Source: Cristatella mucedo (Eukaryota > Bryozoa > Phylactolaemata > Cristatellidae). From it: DNA of 64,000 bases. Shown in pieces: positions 12,301-22,800 of this stretch (positions are counted from its first letter, which is position 1; every line of letters begins with the position of its first letter). Below the pieces are notes generated by a model, which was given only the letters and a program-made list of their open reading frames with translations, did not search any database and was not told the origin of the DNA. The stretch lies in contig WPIO01000041.1 in NCBI GenBank assembly GCA_009760855.2, positions 1,936,001-2,000,000 of the forward strand. Reading direction: 5' to 3'. Both the position numbers and the translations under genes were made by a program.

Positions 12301-13844
12301 GGAGTTTAAGCTATGTGGGCACTACACTTGCTGCCGGTAGCTGGCAAGTTTGCCTTTGAAGCTGCTGCTTGCTTGCCCGATCCGACAGCCAGCGCATGTT
12401 GCTGCGTGGAGCAGTGACCCCGAACTCAGCACATCTCGCACTCGCGTCAGGTGGCTCAACTTTAGATCTGCTGGGCGTCATGCAGCGCGTTTTACAGTAG
12501 CCTTCTCGAGCCGCAGCTTCCCTGCTTGATGTGGATTTGAATGCCTCCTTTGTTGAAGTAAAAGATGATCGCTGATTCGACAGCTTCCTTTTTAGAATGG
12601 TCCAAAGAGCCACACAGGGCTATAGCTGCCATCTCTTCTCACTTTCGGTGGGCAGGAAAGGAGGATCGCCTGCTGCATTACTTGAACCGTGACCCGGGTC
12701 GTGAAGGTCGAGCACCTTGCCCCTAGGTTTAAGAGTGGGCTGCAGCTCAACTGACGGATGTGGCAAATGATGGCTTGCTCGTTTCTACAGCGCCCGAAAT
12801 GTATAAATATGCGCCGTGCAGGGAAGGCATTAGTTAGTCTCGTGAGATTTTTGCTTATTTGCTGTGTGGCCAGTTGGGAGGTGGTTTTCAAACGTTGTCA
12901 AATGGAGAAGAAAATCTCTGCCGGGGTATTCAAGTGGCATCCAAGGCAACTTGTTATAAGACCTGTGCTCACTCTCCAGCTTTTTTGTGAGCTGTCTCCC
13001 AAAGTTTGGGAAATCTGGCCAAAAGGATAGCTTGGCCTATTTTCATGCTAGGCGTTGCTCTGTGCGGTTTTTCGCTTCCTTGAGGCCTCTATTAACCTGA
13101 GATTAGCTCGGTTAGTATCCTTTGCAAGTAGTTCGGGCCCAGTTGTTCCTTCCGGAGGTTGTTTTCTCGGTATCGCATTTACCATCACGGAGAGTGCCGG
13201 AAATCACTTTGTTACACGTAGTGAATAATTGCTGTAAACTTGGAAGATTGTATGCCAAAGGGGTGAACCTTCTGTGTGCATTCTGAGAGAGAGAGAGAGA
13301 GAGAGAGAGATTATTTATACTAGCTATCCAGTAGCTGAATGAAGATTAGGGGAGAAAAGGGAGACCGATGGATGGACAGACAGACAAAGATGTATGGAAG
13401 TCGGAGAAAGCTGAGGTGCCACTTTATTTAGTGTAATGATTTCCAGTATTGCTCTGACTATACTTTGTGCACAGCAGTAAAAGCAAAGGCTGTATGGCAA
13501 AGGCTATTGTCGCGTACTGCATCCGCCCAACTGAAGACAGATACTGCCACGTGCAAGCTTGCTTTCATTGAGCATGTGAGCGGCTTCTTCTGTACATTGT
13601 ATATACAGCCCTGCTTTAACCTTTGCCCTCTTATCCATTGCTCTGCTGAGCTGTCTGCGAGCGTCGGTTTGGAAACTGCAGTCTGAGAGCCTATGCTTCG
13701 GCGTGCATGAACTTTTAGTTCATCTCGTAGCTCCTCGGCTTCTTTTGCTCTCTTTGCAGAGACCAGCGGAGAGCTGAGGTACTGGCCTCCGGCAAAGACA
13801 AGCGGCTGGGTGCTCTGATGCAGCGACGTCTAGCAGACGACTAG
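2361..13844 (+). CDS. NUSAP1: NUSAP1-like nucleolar and spindle-associated protein, spliced, 5' partial
   Basis: This gene is joined from eight exons: 2361-3368, 6553-6657, 8803-9161, 9474-9572, 9955-10144, 10516-10668, 12067-12241 and 13760-13844. All junctions are GT-AG and in phase, giving about 723 codons to the TAG at 13842. NUSAP proteins are microtubule-binding and bundling factors that act on spindle microtubules around chromatin in mitosis. Recognition rests on two stretches. One is TPNFASIHAKHFAKMESI followed by a basic helix, matching the vertebrate TPNFKKxHEAHFKEMESI region. The other is the C-terminal VYKKPVLKTR..DQRR..LGALMQRRLADD, matching FYKKTY..EEQRRKR..LGMRRGLILAED. The N-terminal SAP domain of vertebrate NUSAP1 was not found, so the 5' exon or exons lie upstream or were lost. 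Introns hold LINE and SINE fragments. The family call is strong. The exact borders of exons 4 and 7 are less certain. Confidence 0.85.
3583..3975 (+). mobile_element. LINE-B 3' fragment
   Basis: Matches the 3' end of the LINE-B copies (RSFSSAGPRLWNSIPQFLRND, then TTTGTGGAGTTACAG), followed by an ATACATGCATAT-type tail. Confidence 0.85.
4750..4890 (+). mobile_element. LINE-A 3' end fragment
   Basis: TGCAGCAAATGTAAAGTGCC to GAGGGCTCTATATCTAATG, followed by ATT repeats, in intron a of the NUSAP-like gene. Confidence 0.8.
5421..5453 (+). repeat. CT tract and poly-C run
   Basis: About nine CT units followed by CA and a 12-base C run. Confidence 0.9.
5560..6235 (+). mobile_element. LINE-B 3' fragment
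   Basis: The RT C-terminal region (SRLDYCNFLWLGYQRK, then the LAPxYLAELLHQFQPVRAL type with frameshifts) runs to the GGAGTTACAGGTGG 3' end and a TACATTACTTTACAT tail. A CT tract and a poly-C run lie just upstream. Confidence 0.85.
6238..6345 (-). mobile_element. LINE-A 3' tail fragment
   Basis: AATAATAATAATGCACTTAA, then AAAGCGCCCTCAGAGAACTC and AGGTGCTTTACATTTGC. It lies directly behind the LINE-B fragment that ends at 6235. Confidence 0.75.
6553..6657 (+). CDS. NUSAP1: NUSAP1-like exon b
   Basis: The acceptor is ttgttttttgtag and the donor is GTAAGT at 6658. The exon completes the split codon from exon a (C plus AA gives Gln) and reads AEIAERLAKVRAAQDSGAKQ then LLKDRGGASKGNTP. It is charged and helical. 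The ORF extending upstream to an ATG at 6429 is hydrophobic and runs through the polypyrimidine tract, so it is intronic. Confidence 0.8.
6658..8802. other. Intron b-c of the NUSAP-like gene
   Basis: Apart from the LINE-A fragment at 7370-7590, nothing was recognised. A GT-rich stretch lies around 6770-6960. Confidence 0.5.
7370..7590 (-). mobile_element. LINE-A RT C-terminal fragment
   Basis: The minus strand reads ANAITRLQLVQNSVARLACR and onward, matching [20 protein letters not shown] of the better LINE-A copies, with frameshifts. Confidence 0.7.
8803..9161 (+). CDS. NUSAP1: NUSAP1-like exon c (conserved MESIxxYLxRK helix)
   Basis: The acceptor is tgttctgttgcag and the donor is CAG|GTGACT. 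The exon begins NFASIHAKHFAKMESIQSYL followed by ARKRQKLED, the most diagnostic part of the gene. It matches the conserved NF..xHxxHFxxMESIxxY region of NUSAP1. After it come Ser, Ala and Gln-rich segments and ITPGVVFAFGSKQ, comparable to the vertebrate KTGVRFSAATK segment. It ends in phase 0. Confidence 0.88.
9474..9572 (+). CDS. NUSAP1: NUSAP1-like exon d (tentative)
   Basis: A 33-codon open stretch lies between a possible acceptor (ccctccgggcag) and a possible donor (ACG|GTGTGA), in phase 0 at both ends. It fits neatly between exons c and e and reads PASSRSSSLARLQQREVAAK and onward. The upstream alternative acceptor at 9456 gives a frame with an early stop. The donor lies inside the first unit of a 22-bp minisatellite. 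The exon may be skipped, since c can join e directly in phase. Confidence 0.45.
9556..9790 (+). repeat. 22-bp minisatellite in the NUSAP-like gene
   Basis: About ten tandem copies of GCTACGATGCGATCCCATCG plus AT/AA/CA. Long ORFs through it repeat every 22 residues (three units) and are not real coding. It overlaps the donor of tentative exon d. Confidence 0.92.
9955..10144 (+). CDS. NUSAP1: NUSAP1-like exon e
   Basis: The acceptor is cgccttgtttgcag and the donor is GTGAGC at 10145. It enters in phase 0 and leaves after one base. It encodes a basic Gly, Ala and Arg-rich segment (EHRLGGGARIVKPVRGG.. SVVTINKTSA..) consistent with the basic, disordered, microtubule- and DNA-binding middle of NUSAP proteins. 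No precise alignment can be made by eye. Confidence 0.6.
10516..10668 (+). CDS. NUSAP1: NUSAP1-like exon f
   Basis: The acceptor is ctccgctgttccag and the donor is GTGCGT at 10669. The split codon G|GT joins exon e in phase. It encodes Ser, Ala and Lys-rich sequence (AWMPSSSAGRSRPGHSLQPK then SSAAAAKQSLFGEGAAAASR). It leaves in phase 1. Confidence 0.6.
10785..10875 (+). repeat. 27-bp tandem repeat
   Basis: Three to four copies of TAGATTTAATCCCATTGGAG plus ATCATAA, next to a LINE-A tail in the intron after exon f. Confidence 0.9.
10885..11975 (-). mobile_element. LINE-A 3' half
   Basis: It starts with AATAATAGAACACTTGATAA (tail) and reaches back through FSSYASRAWNSLPISVTTSP and [20 protein letters not shown] to a DDKTNL-like region near 11820. 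It has many small indels. It ends about 90 bases before NUSAP-like exon g. Confidence 0.8.
12067..12241 (+). CDS. NUSAP1: NUSAP1-like exon g (microtubule-binding region)
   Basis: The acceptor is gactatgacttgtag and the donor is AAG|GTAGAG. It has 57 open codons including FDPQQTGHVKNA, comparable to the vertebrate NYEPHKGKLKPW motif, and KPTDVYKKPVLKTR, comparable to RINFYKKTYKQPHLQTK. It leaves in phase 2, which is what the last exon needs. The 5' edge is the least certain part, because a second AG downstream would also be in phase. A LINE-A remnant ends about 90 bases upstream. Confidence 0.7.
12565..12727 (-). mobile_element. SINE-A copy, diverged
   Basis: GCTGATTCGACAGCTTCCTT, GGAGGATCGCCTGCTGCATT, TTGAACCGTGACCCGG and GAGCACCTTGCCC show the family order at lower similarity. 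Confidence 0.6.
13285..13310 (+). repeat. (GA)n microsatellite
   Basis: Thirteen uninterrupted GA units in the last intron of the NUSAP-like gene. Confidence 0.95.
13760..13844 (+). CDS. NUSAP1: NUSAP1-like terminal exon
   Basis: The acceptor is tttgctctctttgcag. One base completes the Arg codon, then the exon reads DQRRAEVLASGKDKRLGALM QRRLADD and a TAG stop. This matches the EEQRRKR..AKVLGMRRGLILAED C-terminus of vertebrate NUSAP1 in spacing and charge. Confidence 0.85.
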
Positions 13845-14433
13845 GTTTAGTGCCATCGTGCCCAGTGCTCCAGGGTGCCCATTATGCGTTCGTGTGCTCC
13901 CCTGGCCGATGCTGCCCTGCCTGTTGAGCTGCCGGCGACTGTAACGTGGGTGGTCGAATGTTGTTTGACGGTATTGTGACGTCAGCTCGTGACTGAAGCA
14001 ACCGAGCAGGAGTCAGAGAGCTGTGGCAGCTGCTGCACCTGCTGCCATGTCACTTGCTCTTTTTATTTATGTATAGTTGTGACCTGTCGTCCTGACTGTG
14101 AATGGCTGCTTACGTATGGATTCGATGACGGTGCTGACGATATAGTCTCCCCCTTTGCCTAGCAGTCATGCTACGACCCTATCGAAAGCACTTCCGTGTT
14201 CTACTGAGTGCACACGGTGCTGTACTGCACGGACTGCAAACAAGTGTTTATATTTACCTTGCAGTATTTGGCAGCTACCCCCTGAACTAATCGGCAACCA
14301 AGCTAACCTCGTGTTGTACCACCCCACCCCCCACCCGAATGCAGAGGTGCATGTCAATCCAACTCTTTAGTTTAATCAATATGTGGTGCACATGTTTGGA
14401 TGAGGTGCGAAACGCTTGAACTCGATTCAGAAA

Positions 14434-14439
14434 AATAAA
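14434..14439 (+). terminator. Candidate poly(A) signal of the NUSAP1-like gene
   Basis: This is the first AATAAA downstream of the stop at 13844 on the + strand. It implies a 3' UTR of about 0.6 kb. No transcript evidence is available. Confidence 0.5.
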
Positions 14440-15059
14440 TATGCTGAGCATAAACCGGATGCTTGCCACTGCTGCTGCTGCTGCACACTGATTGTTGTTA
14501 TTTCCATTCCAGCTGTCGGTGAACATTCCGTGTGCCACTTGATTCCTGATTGAGCTAGCAGCAGAAAGTCTCGGGCTCAGACATGACCGAATTCAGAGTT
14601 ATAGATCAGAATTCGCCACGATTTTTATCCTACTGCATGATCCCATTTTCCCTCGAGGCCTGGCAGAACTTATAAGTGGTTTTGTCGCGGCAGCGATCTT
14701 GAATGATATATAGCTCCTTTAGTAAATTAGATCGCTCTTTAGGTGCTTTCCATGTGCTGTAAAGAAAGCATGTAAATTGGTTAGTGCATAATTGCAGCAT
14801 CCACCAGCACACAGTGGATAGTTCAGATGGATAGTGCATAGGCTGTGAGGACCAGGTAGGTGTTTAGCTTCTTTTTAGATGTCGGTCAATATGTAATCAC
14901 TAATCAGTGGCTCTATCATTTTGAACATGCATTAGGTACCTTGAAGTAAATTTACTTTTCGTAGGATGCTATAACAATTGTATTGGTAGAATTATTATCG
15001 CGATCGAAATGCGTTATATAAGTAATTAGTGATAGCGCAGAATAAGCTAAAAACATGTA

Positions 15060-15290
15060 TGTTTATCACAGCATTTAGTGGGTACATGTGATTCGTCCTT
15101 TGTGTGCTTATGCATGCTGACACTGACCATATTTGCATGCTGACCCTGTGCATGTCACCTTAAACTATGTTATACACGTCATTGAGCATGCTACCACTAA
15201 CCATACGATCATGCTTCCTTTGCAGCAAATGTAAAGTGCCTAGAAAGAAATTCAGTTTTCTGAGGGCGTTATAATAAATGTATTACTATT
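15060..15290 (+). mobile_element. LINE-A 3' end fragment
   Basis: CATTTAGTGGGTACATGTGA to TGCAGCAAATGTAAAGTGCC, then TTCAGTTTTCTGAGGGCGTT and ATT repeats. An older minus-strand piece of the same family is visible at about 14700-14880. Confidence 0.75.
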
Positions 15291-15624
15291 AGTACTGCTT
15301 CTCAGCCAGGACACCATACGATGGCACTTAAGCTGATTGGCAATTCTGGCGGTACTAGCAGACGTAGTTTCGACGATCGGCCATATTCTGCTGATAGGCT
15401 TTACGATGCACTGCACAAATGCAGGCCTGGTCCCAATGATCTGTGGGATCCACGTCGTAATGGATCCCTGGTTTTGGCCATGGGGTAAGGTGTCTTTTAA
15501 GACTGACGGCATGGCTCGAGCCCTTTGGCATATTATGTGAAGCACCTGGATAGAAATTAAATTCTTATAGGGTGCTATTCTAACGAAATGCCATAATAAT
15601 ACATATGCAGTGACGCTTAGCCAT

Positions 15625-15666
15625 CTACTCTCTACCCTAGCGATGATCGACTAGGGTGGAGAGTAG
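15625..15666. repeat. Short near-perfect inverted repeat
   Basis: Arms CTACTCTCTACCCTAG and CTAGGGTGGAGAGTAG pair with one G-T type mismatch around CGATGATCGA, itself partly palindromic. Confidence 0.8.
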
Positions 15667-16309
15667 GTTGTAGTCACACCAATTGGTTGGTGATAGTATG
15701 GGCAATGTCAGCTCTCATCAGCACGCCGAGGACAATTTACGCACTGACTCCGAAGATGCACTGTTTCGGAATAGGCCACACTGTATGTCTTGTGGTAGCG
15801 ATTGAAGCCTTCAGATGTCACCCGAACGGGTCGTGTTCAGGATTCAGTCATGTCCCGTTGACCCGGTACTGCTACTAATCAGCGCCGTGGACCTACTCCG
15901 ATGCACCCAAGCTGTCTATATAAGCGATCACCTGTGCTGCTTCGCGGCGCTTCATTTCCCATTAGAAAATTAATTGCTTACGAATGCTTTTGCGTAAGCG
16001 GCCTTTCACTCAAAAGAATATTGCATGCCCAGCCAGTGCTGGACTTTTTAATACAATACCGGTCGTCAAAGGTGCTGAGCTCTGCTGCTTTTTTCGTTAT
16101 TTTATATTTACCTGCAACTTCAGTTCTGCTTTACCGTAAAATCTACCGGCCGACAATCTCTTCGGCTTGTCTTTTGCGCTGGGAGTCGCTGTCTCTAAAC
16201 GTTATTTTGTTATTTTCAGCTCTTTTGGCATCTTACTTATGCTTGTGTTCTGCTACTCCTGCTTGGAGCTCTAACACTGACCGTTTCAGAAACAAGACCG
16301 GCGATCTGT

Positions 16310-16410
16310 CATCGAATTGCAGCAAATGTAAAGTGCCTAGAAATATATTAAGTTCTCTGAGGGCGCTTTATCAAATGCATTGTTATTATTATTATTATTA
16401 TTATTATCGA
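16310..16410 (+). mobile_element. LINE-A 3' tail just upstream of the TMED gene
   Basis: GCAGCAAATGTAAAGTGCC, then AAGTTCTCTGAGGGCGCTTT and eight ATT repeats, about 300 bases before the TMED start codon. Confidence 0.75.
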
Positions 16411-16701
16411 AGCAACACTCCACCAAGCCCACTAGCTCTGACGGTGGCAGCCGGCAGGCACCTTTAACAGTGCATCATGCTGTGCAAAAAAACCTAGGAA
16501 ATACTGCATCCACCCATCCTAAGCAGTTTTTTCTGTATTTCTTACGCACGATATTTCCATCGCACACTGCGCTACAAGCACTTGACGGTTAATGGCCGGA
16601 TACTACAGCGACACCAGCCGGAAAACGACGCTTGGCTACGTATTTGCATAGCCGTAGACAACTTCCGGTACCGGCTGTGTTTGCCCTATACCCGGTTGAC
16701 C

Positions 16702-16866
16702 ATGACTTTAAACCATTTGGTGCTGCTGCTCTGTCTCGTGAGCCTCGAAATAACGTTGACAATCTCCGCTGATTTGACATTTGAACTACCAGACCACGAG
16801 AAGTTTTGCGTCTACGAGGACATAGGAAATGATCAAAGAGGACTGAAAATTCTAATGGACTATCAG
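16702..16866 (+). CDS. TMED7: TMED3/7-like exon 1
   Basis: ATG 16702 is chosen because it begins a clean signal peptide ([20 protein letters not shown]). The open frame continues upstream only from a TTG and adds an implausible basic extension. The donor is CAG|GTTAGT. This exon carries the first GOLD-domain cysteine. Confidence 0.92.
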
Positions 16867-19800
16867 GTTAGTTTCTCGGGCTCCGCCGCTGGCGACCTCA
16901 CGAGTCAGCCACGAGCTTTCTAAGAGAAGCTTGAAGACAAATAATTTCTGCAAGTTCTGCCTTCCGACGCGCGTGTACCCGGTGTACCGCAGGTTGAAAA
17001 GTGCTTCTATCGTATCTGAGTTCTTGCGATATGTTAAATGCAGGCTCGTTACGTCGCGTGGGCGTAGAAATAGCACCTCGCTTGGCCCTCTTTGTGTGCT
17101 GTGCTTACCCGTGAGTTCCCAATATGGATCGCGCCAGCCTTTCAAACTCCGCAAAACTGCCGCAGCACCTGCGTTTGCTATAGCAAATTCTCATCAGTTT
17201 CTTCGAAGCTCGCGAGTGGTTCAGTTCCTAATTTGCCTTTCCAGCCAGGTCTTCCTCCGATAGGCATCTGGCTTGTATAATAATAATATTATTAATAAAA
17301 GTAATGCATTAAAAATTCGCGCCAAAATCTGCCTGCTGCTGTTGTGGGTTTCGAGTACAGCTTATCAGGCTGCTTCGGTGGTTAGTTTCTCCTCTGCCCG
17401 CTGGGTTCTTGCCTAAATACACTGTGACTCTTATAATAATGACAATATAATAATAATGCATTTACCATAGCCCCCTTATAGAACTCAGTCTCTTTATAGG
17501 CACTTTAAATTTGCTGTAAAGGAAACATGATCGAATGGTTACTGGTAGCATGCTCAATGAACAACAAGCATAACATGGTCAGAGGTTACATTAACAGAGT
17601 CAGCATGCAAATATTGCGTAGTGGCAGCATGCACAGTTTCAGCACGCATAAGCTCACAAAGGACGAATCAAGTGGACCCGCTAAATGCTGTGATAAATAT
17701 GTGCGTTTTTAGCCGACTCTTCTGTCAATGAGTCCGCCATATTATTCTGCATACCTTATTATATCGGCTTGCTCGTTTAATCTTGCTGCTAACGTAGTGA
17801 AATGCTCGTGCGGGCTGTGCCCTTTGCTTTAAGCAATTCGCCTAGTCGGCCGAACGAAGGAGGCTCGTCTATCGGGCGATACCGATCAGTTTGGTCTGCT
17901 GCTTCGTAGCTCAGTGCGATGCGTCTCCGTCTGTAACTCCACAAAGTCATAAAGACCGTGTGGGTGTTACGCAGGAGAGCTTTGCATAGCCCACTCACAG
18001 CCTAAGCGGCTTTCGGTACTCTCCTGCTGCCGACTAGGGTTCATCCTTTTCAGCGTTTCTGAGCTGTCACTTCTATGCTACTCACTAGCTCAACTGCTCT
18101 CCTGACTCTGCTATACTTCCTACTTTCTTTTTGTTGCAGGAGACGAAGTCTGTTGGCTACCGAATGCGAACCGAAACCCGCTTTGGTTGTGAGTGCGCTC
18201 TACAAAACTCTCCTGTGTTACACCTACATAGTCTTTGTGGCTTTGTGGAGTTACAGACGAAGATACATTACATTTATATAAAAGTGTCAAACTGACTCGT
18301 GGCAGCAGTTTTTCGAAACCACTATTTCTGATGAAATGATAGCAGGCAATAAGATGAGAGCATTAATGGCTCACGAGCACATAATGGCTCGCAAGCACAT
18401 AATACCTTGCTAGGGCACGGTGGCAGCTCTGTGTAATAATAATAATGATAGTGCACTTGATAAAGCGCCCTCAGGGAACTCAATCTCTTTCTGGGCGCTT
18501 TACATTTGCTGCAAAGGGAAACGCGATTGAATAGCGAGTAATATCATGCTTGATAAACAACATGAATTACATGGTTAGGGGTGACATGCACAGGGTCAGC
18601 ATGCAAGTGTGGTCAGTGGCAGCATGCACAGTGTCAGCACACATAGGCACATGAAGGACGAATCACAGGGGTCCACTAAATGCTGTCCTAAATAGGTGTG
18701 TTTTCAAGTTCTTTTTAAATGTGGTCAGGTCAGGGGATGTTCTGACGGAAGTCGGGAGGGAGTTCCAGGCTTTGGGAGCACACGAACTGAATGCACGGGT
18801 CTCCAAAGGATATGAGGTTTGTACGAGGTATTGGTAAACTGTTGTATTCAGAAAAGCGGGTGGTACGATGCTTGGCCTGATGGTGGGGTAGTAGATCTGA
18901 GAGATAGGCTGGAGCCAAAGAATGAAGTGACCTAAAAGTGAGGGACAAAACCTTGAAGTCGATCCGTTGCTTGACTGGTAGCCAGTGCAGGTCGGTGAGA
19001 AGTGGTGTGATGTGGCAACTGCGATGCTCACGGCAGACAAGCCTAGCTGCAGAATTTTGCACCAGCTGCAATTGCCTGATTGCACATGCCGGTAGGCCGG
19101 CAAGCAATGAGTTACAGAAGTCAAGACAGGATGTCACAAATGCATGGACCAACCTAGACGTGGTATCCTTATCTAAACAAGCCCGAATTTTAGCAATGTT
19201 ATGTAGCTGAAAGTAGACAGATTTGAGTGTGGAGCTGATGTGGTCGTCTAATGAGAGGTCACTTGGGAACATGACTCCTTGATTTCGAGCTGATTCAACA
19301 GGAGATATGCTGGCAGAGCCAATTTTGAGCGTCAGCCTTTCCAATTTCTGAGTCACGCTGGGTTTGACCATAACTAGTAAGTTAGTTTTATCGTCGTTTA
19401 CTTTTAGAAAAATTGCTGATTGTGTAAAATTGGCAAAGCTCGGCAAAAAGGCAGGCATGAAGGAATAATAATAATAATAATAATTCACTTGATAAAGCAC
19501 CCTCAGAGAACTTAATCTCTCTCTAAGCGCTTTACATTTGCTGCAAAGTGAAAGTGGAAGGTCGCGTGGCCAGCAGGATTGCTAAGTTATGTGCATTTGT
19601 TGAGAGCAAGTGGTATAGTGCCCACCTGCTGTTCGGGCGTCGTACTCCTGAAAAGGGTGGTCATTTAATTCTGGTCGGGAGGGATGACGTTGGCATCCTG
19701 ATGCCAGTATGCCCGGCTGCCTTTGTGTAACACTGGAAGCTACTTCCTGGCACACTTTCGGAAATCATTAGCCCAATTATGGCCTATTTTACTTGAGTTG

Positions 19801-22800
19801 CTCTTCCAAAAAGCAGGGATTGCAAGCTGCTCCATCCAGAAGGTGTAATAGTAGTAACAATGATGTACACTCGATAAAGCGCCCTCTGAGAACTCAAATC
19901 TTTTTCTATGCACATTACGTTTGCTGCAAAGGAGTGAGAATGACGTCGGCTTATCTCAAGCTGTTGCTTACCGCAATAAGACCCTTGGCTGTATCGGGTG
20001 TTGTTTGCAGCACGATGTGATTGGCAGGGTAAAAAACTACTGTCGACCTGCTGCATGTGCGTGTGGATGTCTGTTCCTACTATGCTTGGATATGAACCAG
20101 CTGGTCGTTATTTCCTATAAGGTGCTGGTTTTTTCGGCAAGCCTTCGGCTAAGACTTTCAAGTGGATGTCGTCTCGACGGCCCTGACGTTTACTGTGTGA
20201 CGGTCGTTTGCCAGCGTGGCACCCTCCGTTGTATGCAACCTCCACTGTGCTTGTTCTTGCTCTAGCCACCGGTTCATTTTTGACTCAGGTGATTCACGGT
20301 GGCAACTACGATGTGGACGTGGAGGTGAAATCTCCCGACGGACGTACCCTGTATAGGGAGACACGAAGGCAATATGATTCGGTCACCGTCACGGCTGAGC
20401 TGCCTGGCCAATACGAGTTCTGTTTTAGCAATGAGTTCTCTACTTTTTCTAACAAGTTAGTGTACATAGACGTTCAGGTGGGCGAGGAGAAGCCAATCGT
20501 GCCACACATGGCCGAGCATGCCACCGCTCTCACCCAGGTGAGTCACTTTGTGAGCCAAGATCCACGTGCGCACTCTAGCGACCTCATATTAAACTTCATC
20601 TCGAAGTCTATGATAGCCCCGGGTCTTAGCTCTGGAGTAAAGTGCTCACTCTTCACGACCCGAGTCGTGGATTAATGTCTTGCAGTGGGAGATCCTATAT
20701 TGCTCACTGCAAGAAGTCGTGATCGCCACTAAGGCTCTTCTGCTGCTATATAAATGAGGCTGTTGAATCATCTAACCTTTTTTTAAGAAGACTAATTGCC
20801 CTCCAGGCCGTATATCTACTGATCTCCACTGAGATGCTTGGATTCGCTGCAGCCCTGCATAACTAACTAATAAATATGTCCTGAGCTTTGGGTATTGTCC
20901 GTGTAACCATCAAAATGGCTGTTGTTAGACCACTCAAGAAGGCCACACTAGACCGGGAGACTTTAAGCAGCTTTTGCATAGACGTCCCTACTGCAGTTCT
21001 TATAAAAGGCACTAGAACAGGTAGTGGCAGACCATCTAAACTTCAGACCTAGCAAGTAAGTAACTTTCAGGTTTTAGAGCTAATCACTCCACAGAGTCAG
21101 ACAGAGTGAGTATATGACCTCTTCAGAAAGGCAGGCTTTGGTAATAATAATAATGCACTTGATAAAGCGCCCTCAGAGAACTTATCTCTCCATGGGCGCT
21201 TTACATTTGCTGCAAAGGGAAATGCAATTGAATGGTGAGTAAAATCGTGCGTGATAAACAAACAAAATGAATAGTGTCTCTCTGCTTGTTTTGCTGTACC
21301 TTTCGGCAACATTTATACTATTGATCACTAAGTTTTTGAGTACCTGTCACCTTGCGTTGACATCACTGGCACGGTACTGAAGCGGTACTAGCTCAATGAG
21401 GGATTTCAAGGAACTGAATTCAATAGGCAACAGTCATCCAAGGAAGCTCTAATGAACGGGGTAGGCAGAGATCCGTATATAATATGCTTCTTTTCACAAT
21501 GTATACTCTCCCATTGCTAAGCTCAAGCTATGCTTTCATTCTCATGCAGATGACAGCTGTACATGTGCTTTGATCCGTTGCTGCCTTCCAGCACTTAAAA
21601 CTCTCTTAACACCCTTGCAGAATGTATTGAATATTTGCACTAGGATGGCAGCAAACTTTCTAAAATTGAATGGCGATCTAACTAACCTATTACTTATGGG
21701 AAAACCTAGTGTCACTCAGAACTTGGAAAACGTAACCCTCAAAATAGACGAAGCCAGTATATCTCCTATAGCATCTGAACTCAATATGGATGTCCTGTTC
21801 TGAAGTGACATTTCACTAGACGATCTTATCAGCTCCGAAATCAAGTCTGCCACTTTCAACCGATAAGCATTGCTAAAATTATAACCTGCCTAAACAGGGA
21901 TGCCACATCCAAGTCTCTATGTCGTATGCGACTTGCATCCCAACTAGTCGAACCTTAGTAGATCCCTGTATATGGGTGAAGCCTGGTGAGGTACATTCTT
22001 GTGACTTGTATACACCTTTAGCTTCAGTATAGCTTGATGCCTTGTAAATTCTATAACTCGGCTAATAGTAAACGTATCAGAGTGATATTAAAATACGACT
22101 TCAGCTCTGCTTGATTTACATAATTCTAGAAACAATGTGGATTTCGATTGGAGTAGCATACCATCTGGCATAATGTCAAGCTGTCCTGCAAATATGAAGC
22201 GGTACTTTGTCTACCAGGAACATGGTCTGTCAATCAGGCCTGCTCAGAAGGTGTTTTTTTACTCAGAAATTCCTTGGCGACTCCGGCTTCAAGCAGCTGT
22301 CGGATCTCATTTTTTCTCAGCTCTGCTTGTTTTACACGAGTCCGGAAAACTTCTGATTTTGGTTGGATAGATTTTGCTGTATACTTCGTCAAACGTCCTG
22401 GAGTTTTATTTTCCGTAATCGTGGACATTAGAGCAAAGTGTATCCAACCGAAATGAGAAATTTTCCAGACTCGTAAAAACAAGAGAGCTGAATGTTTCAA
22501 ATTTCACTCCGATACGTGAAGTATTAGCTGAGTTATGGAATTCACAAGGCACCAACCGACCCTGGAAATGAAGCTGCATAAAAGTCACAAGAATGCACCT
22601 CAACCAGATTCAATCATGTAGTGCGATCTAGCAAGGTTCGACAAGTTGGGATACAAGTCGCATATGATGCAGCGATCGGTAGACGCTTTATTTGTCAATT
22701 TGTTCGTTCTATTTTACATCCAGGTTAGATGTGGTTTGCATAACCATTTTTTCTTTCATGCGGAAGTCGTCAGAACTTCCAATCCCAGTTCTAACACATT

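Larger units (their letters stand above)
12242..13759. other. Last intron of the NUSAP-like gene
   Basis: Holds a diverged SINE-A and the (GA)n tract. Otherwise nothing was recognised. Confidence 0.5.

Noticed and set aside
16582-16701. Upstream extension of the TMED first exon
   Set aside because: It starts at a TTG, adds a basic segment before the signal peptide, and does not fit p24 proteins.
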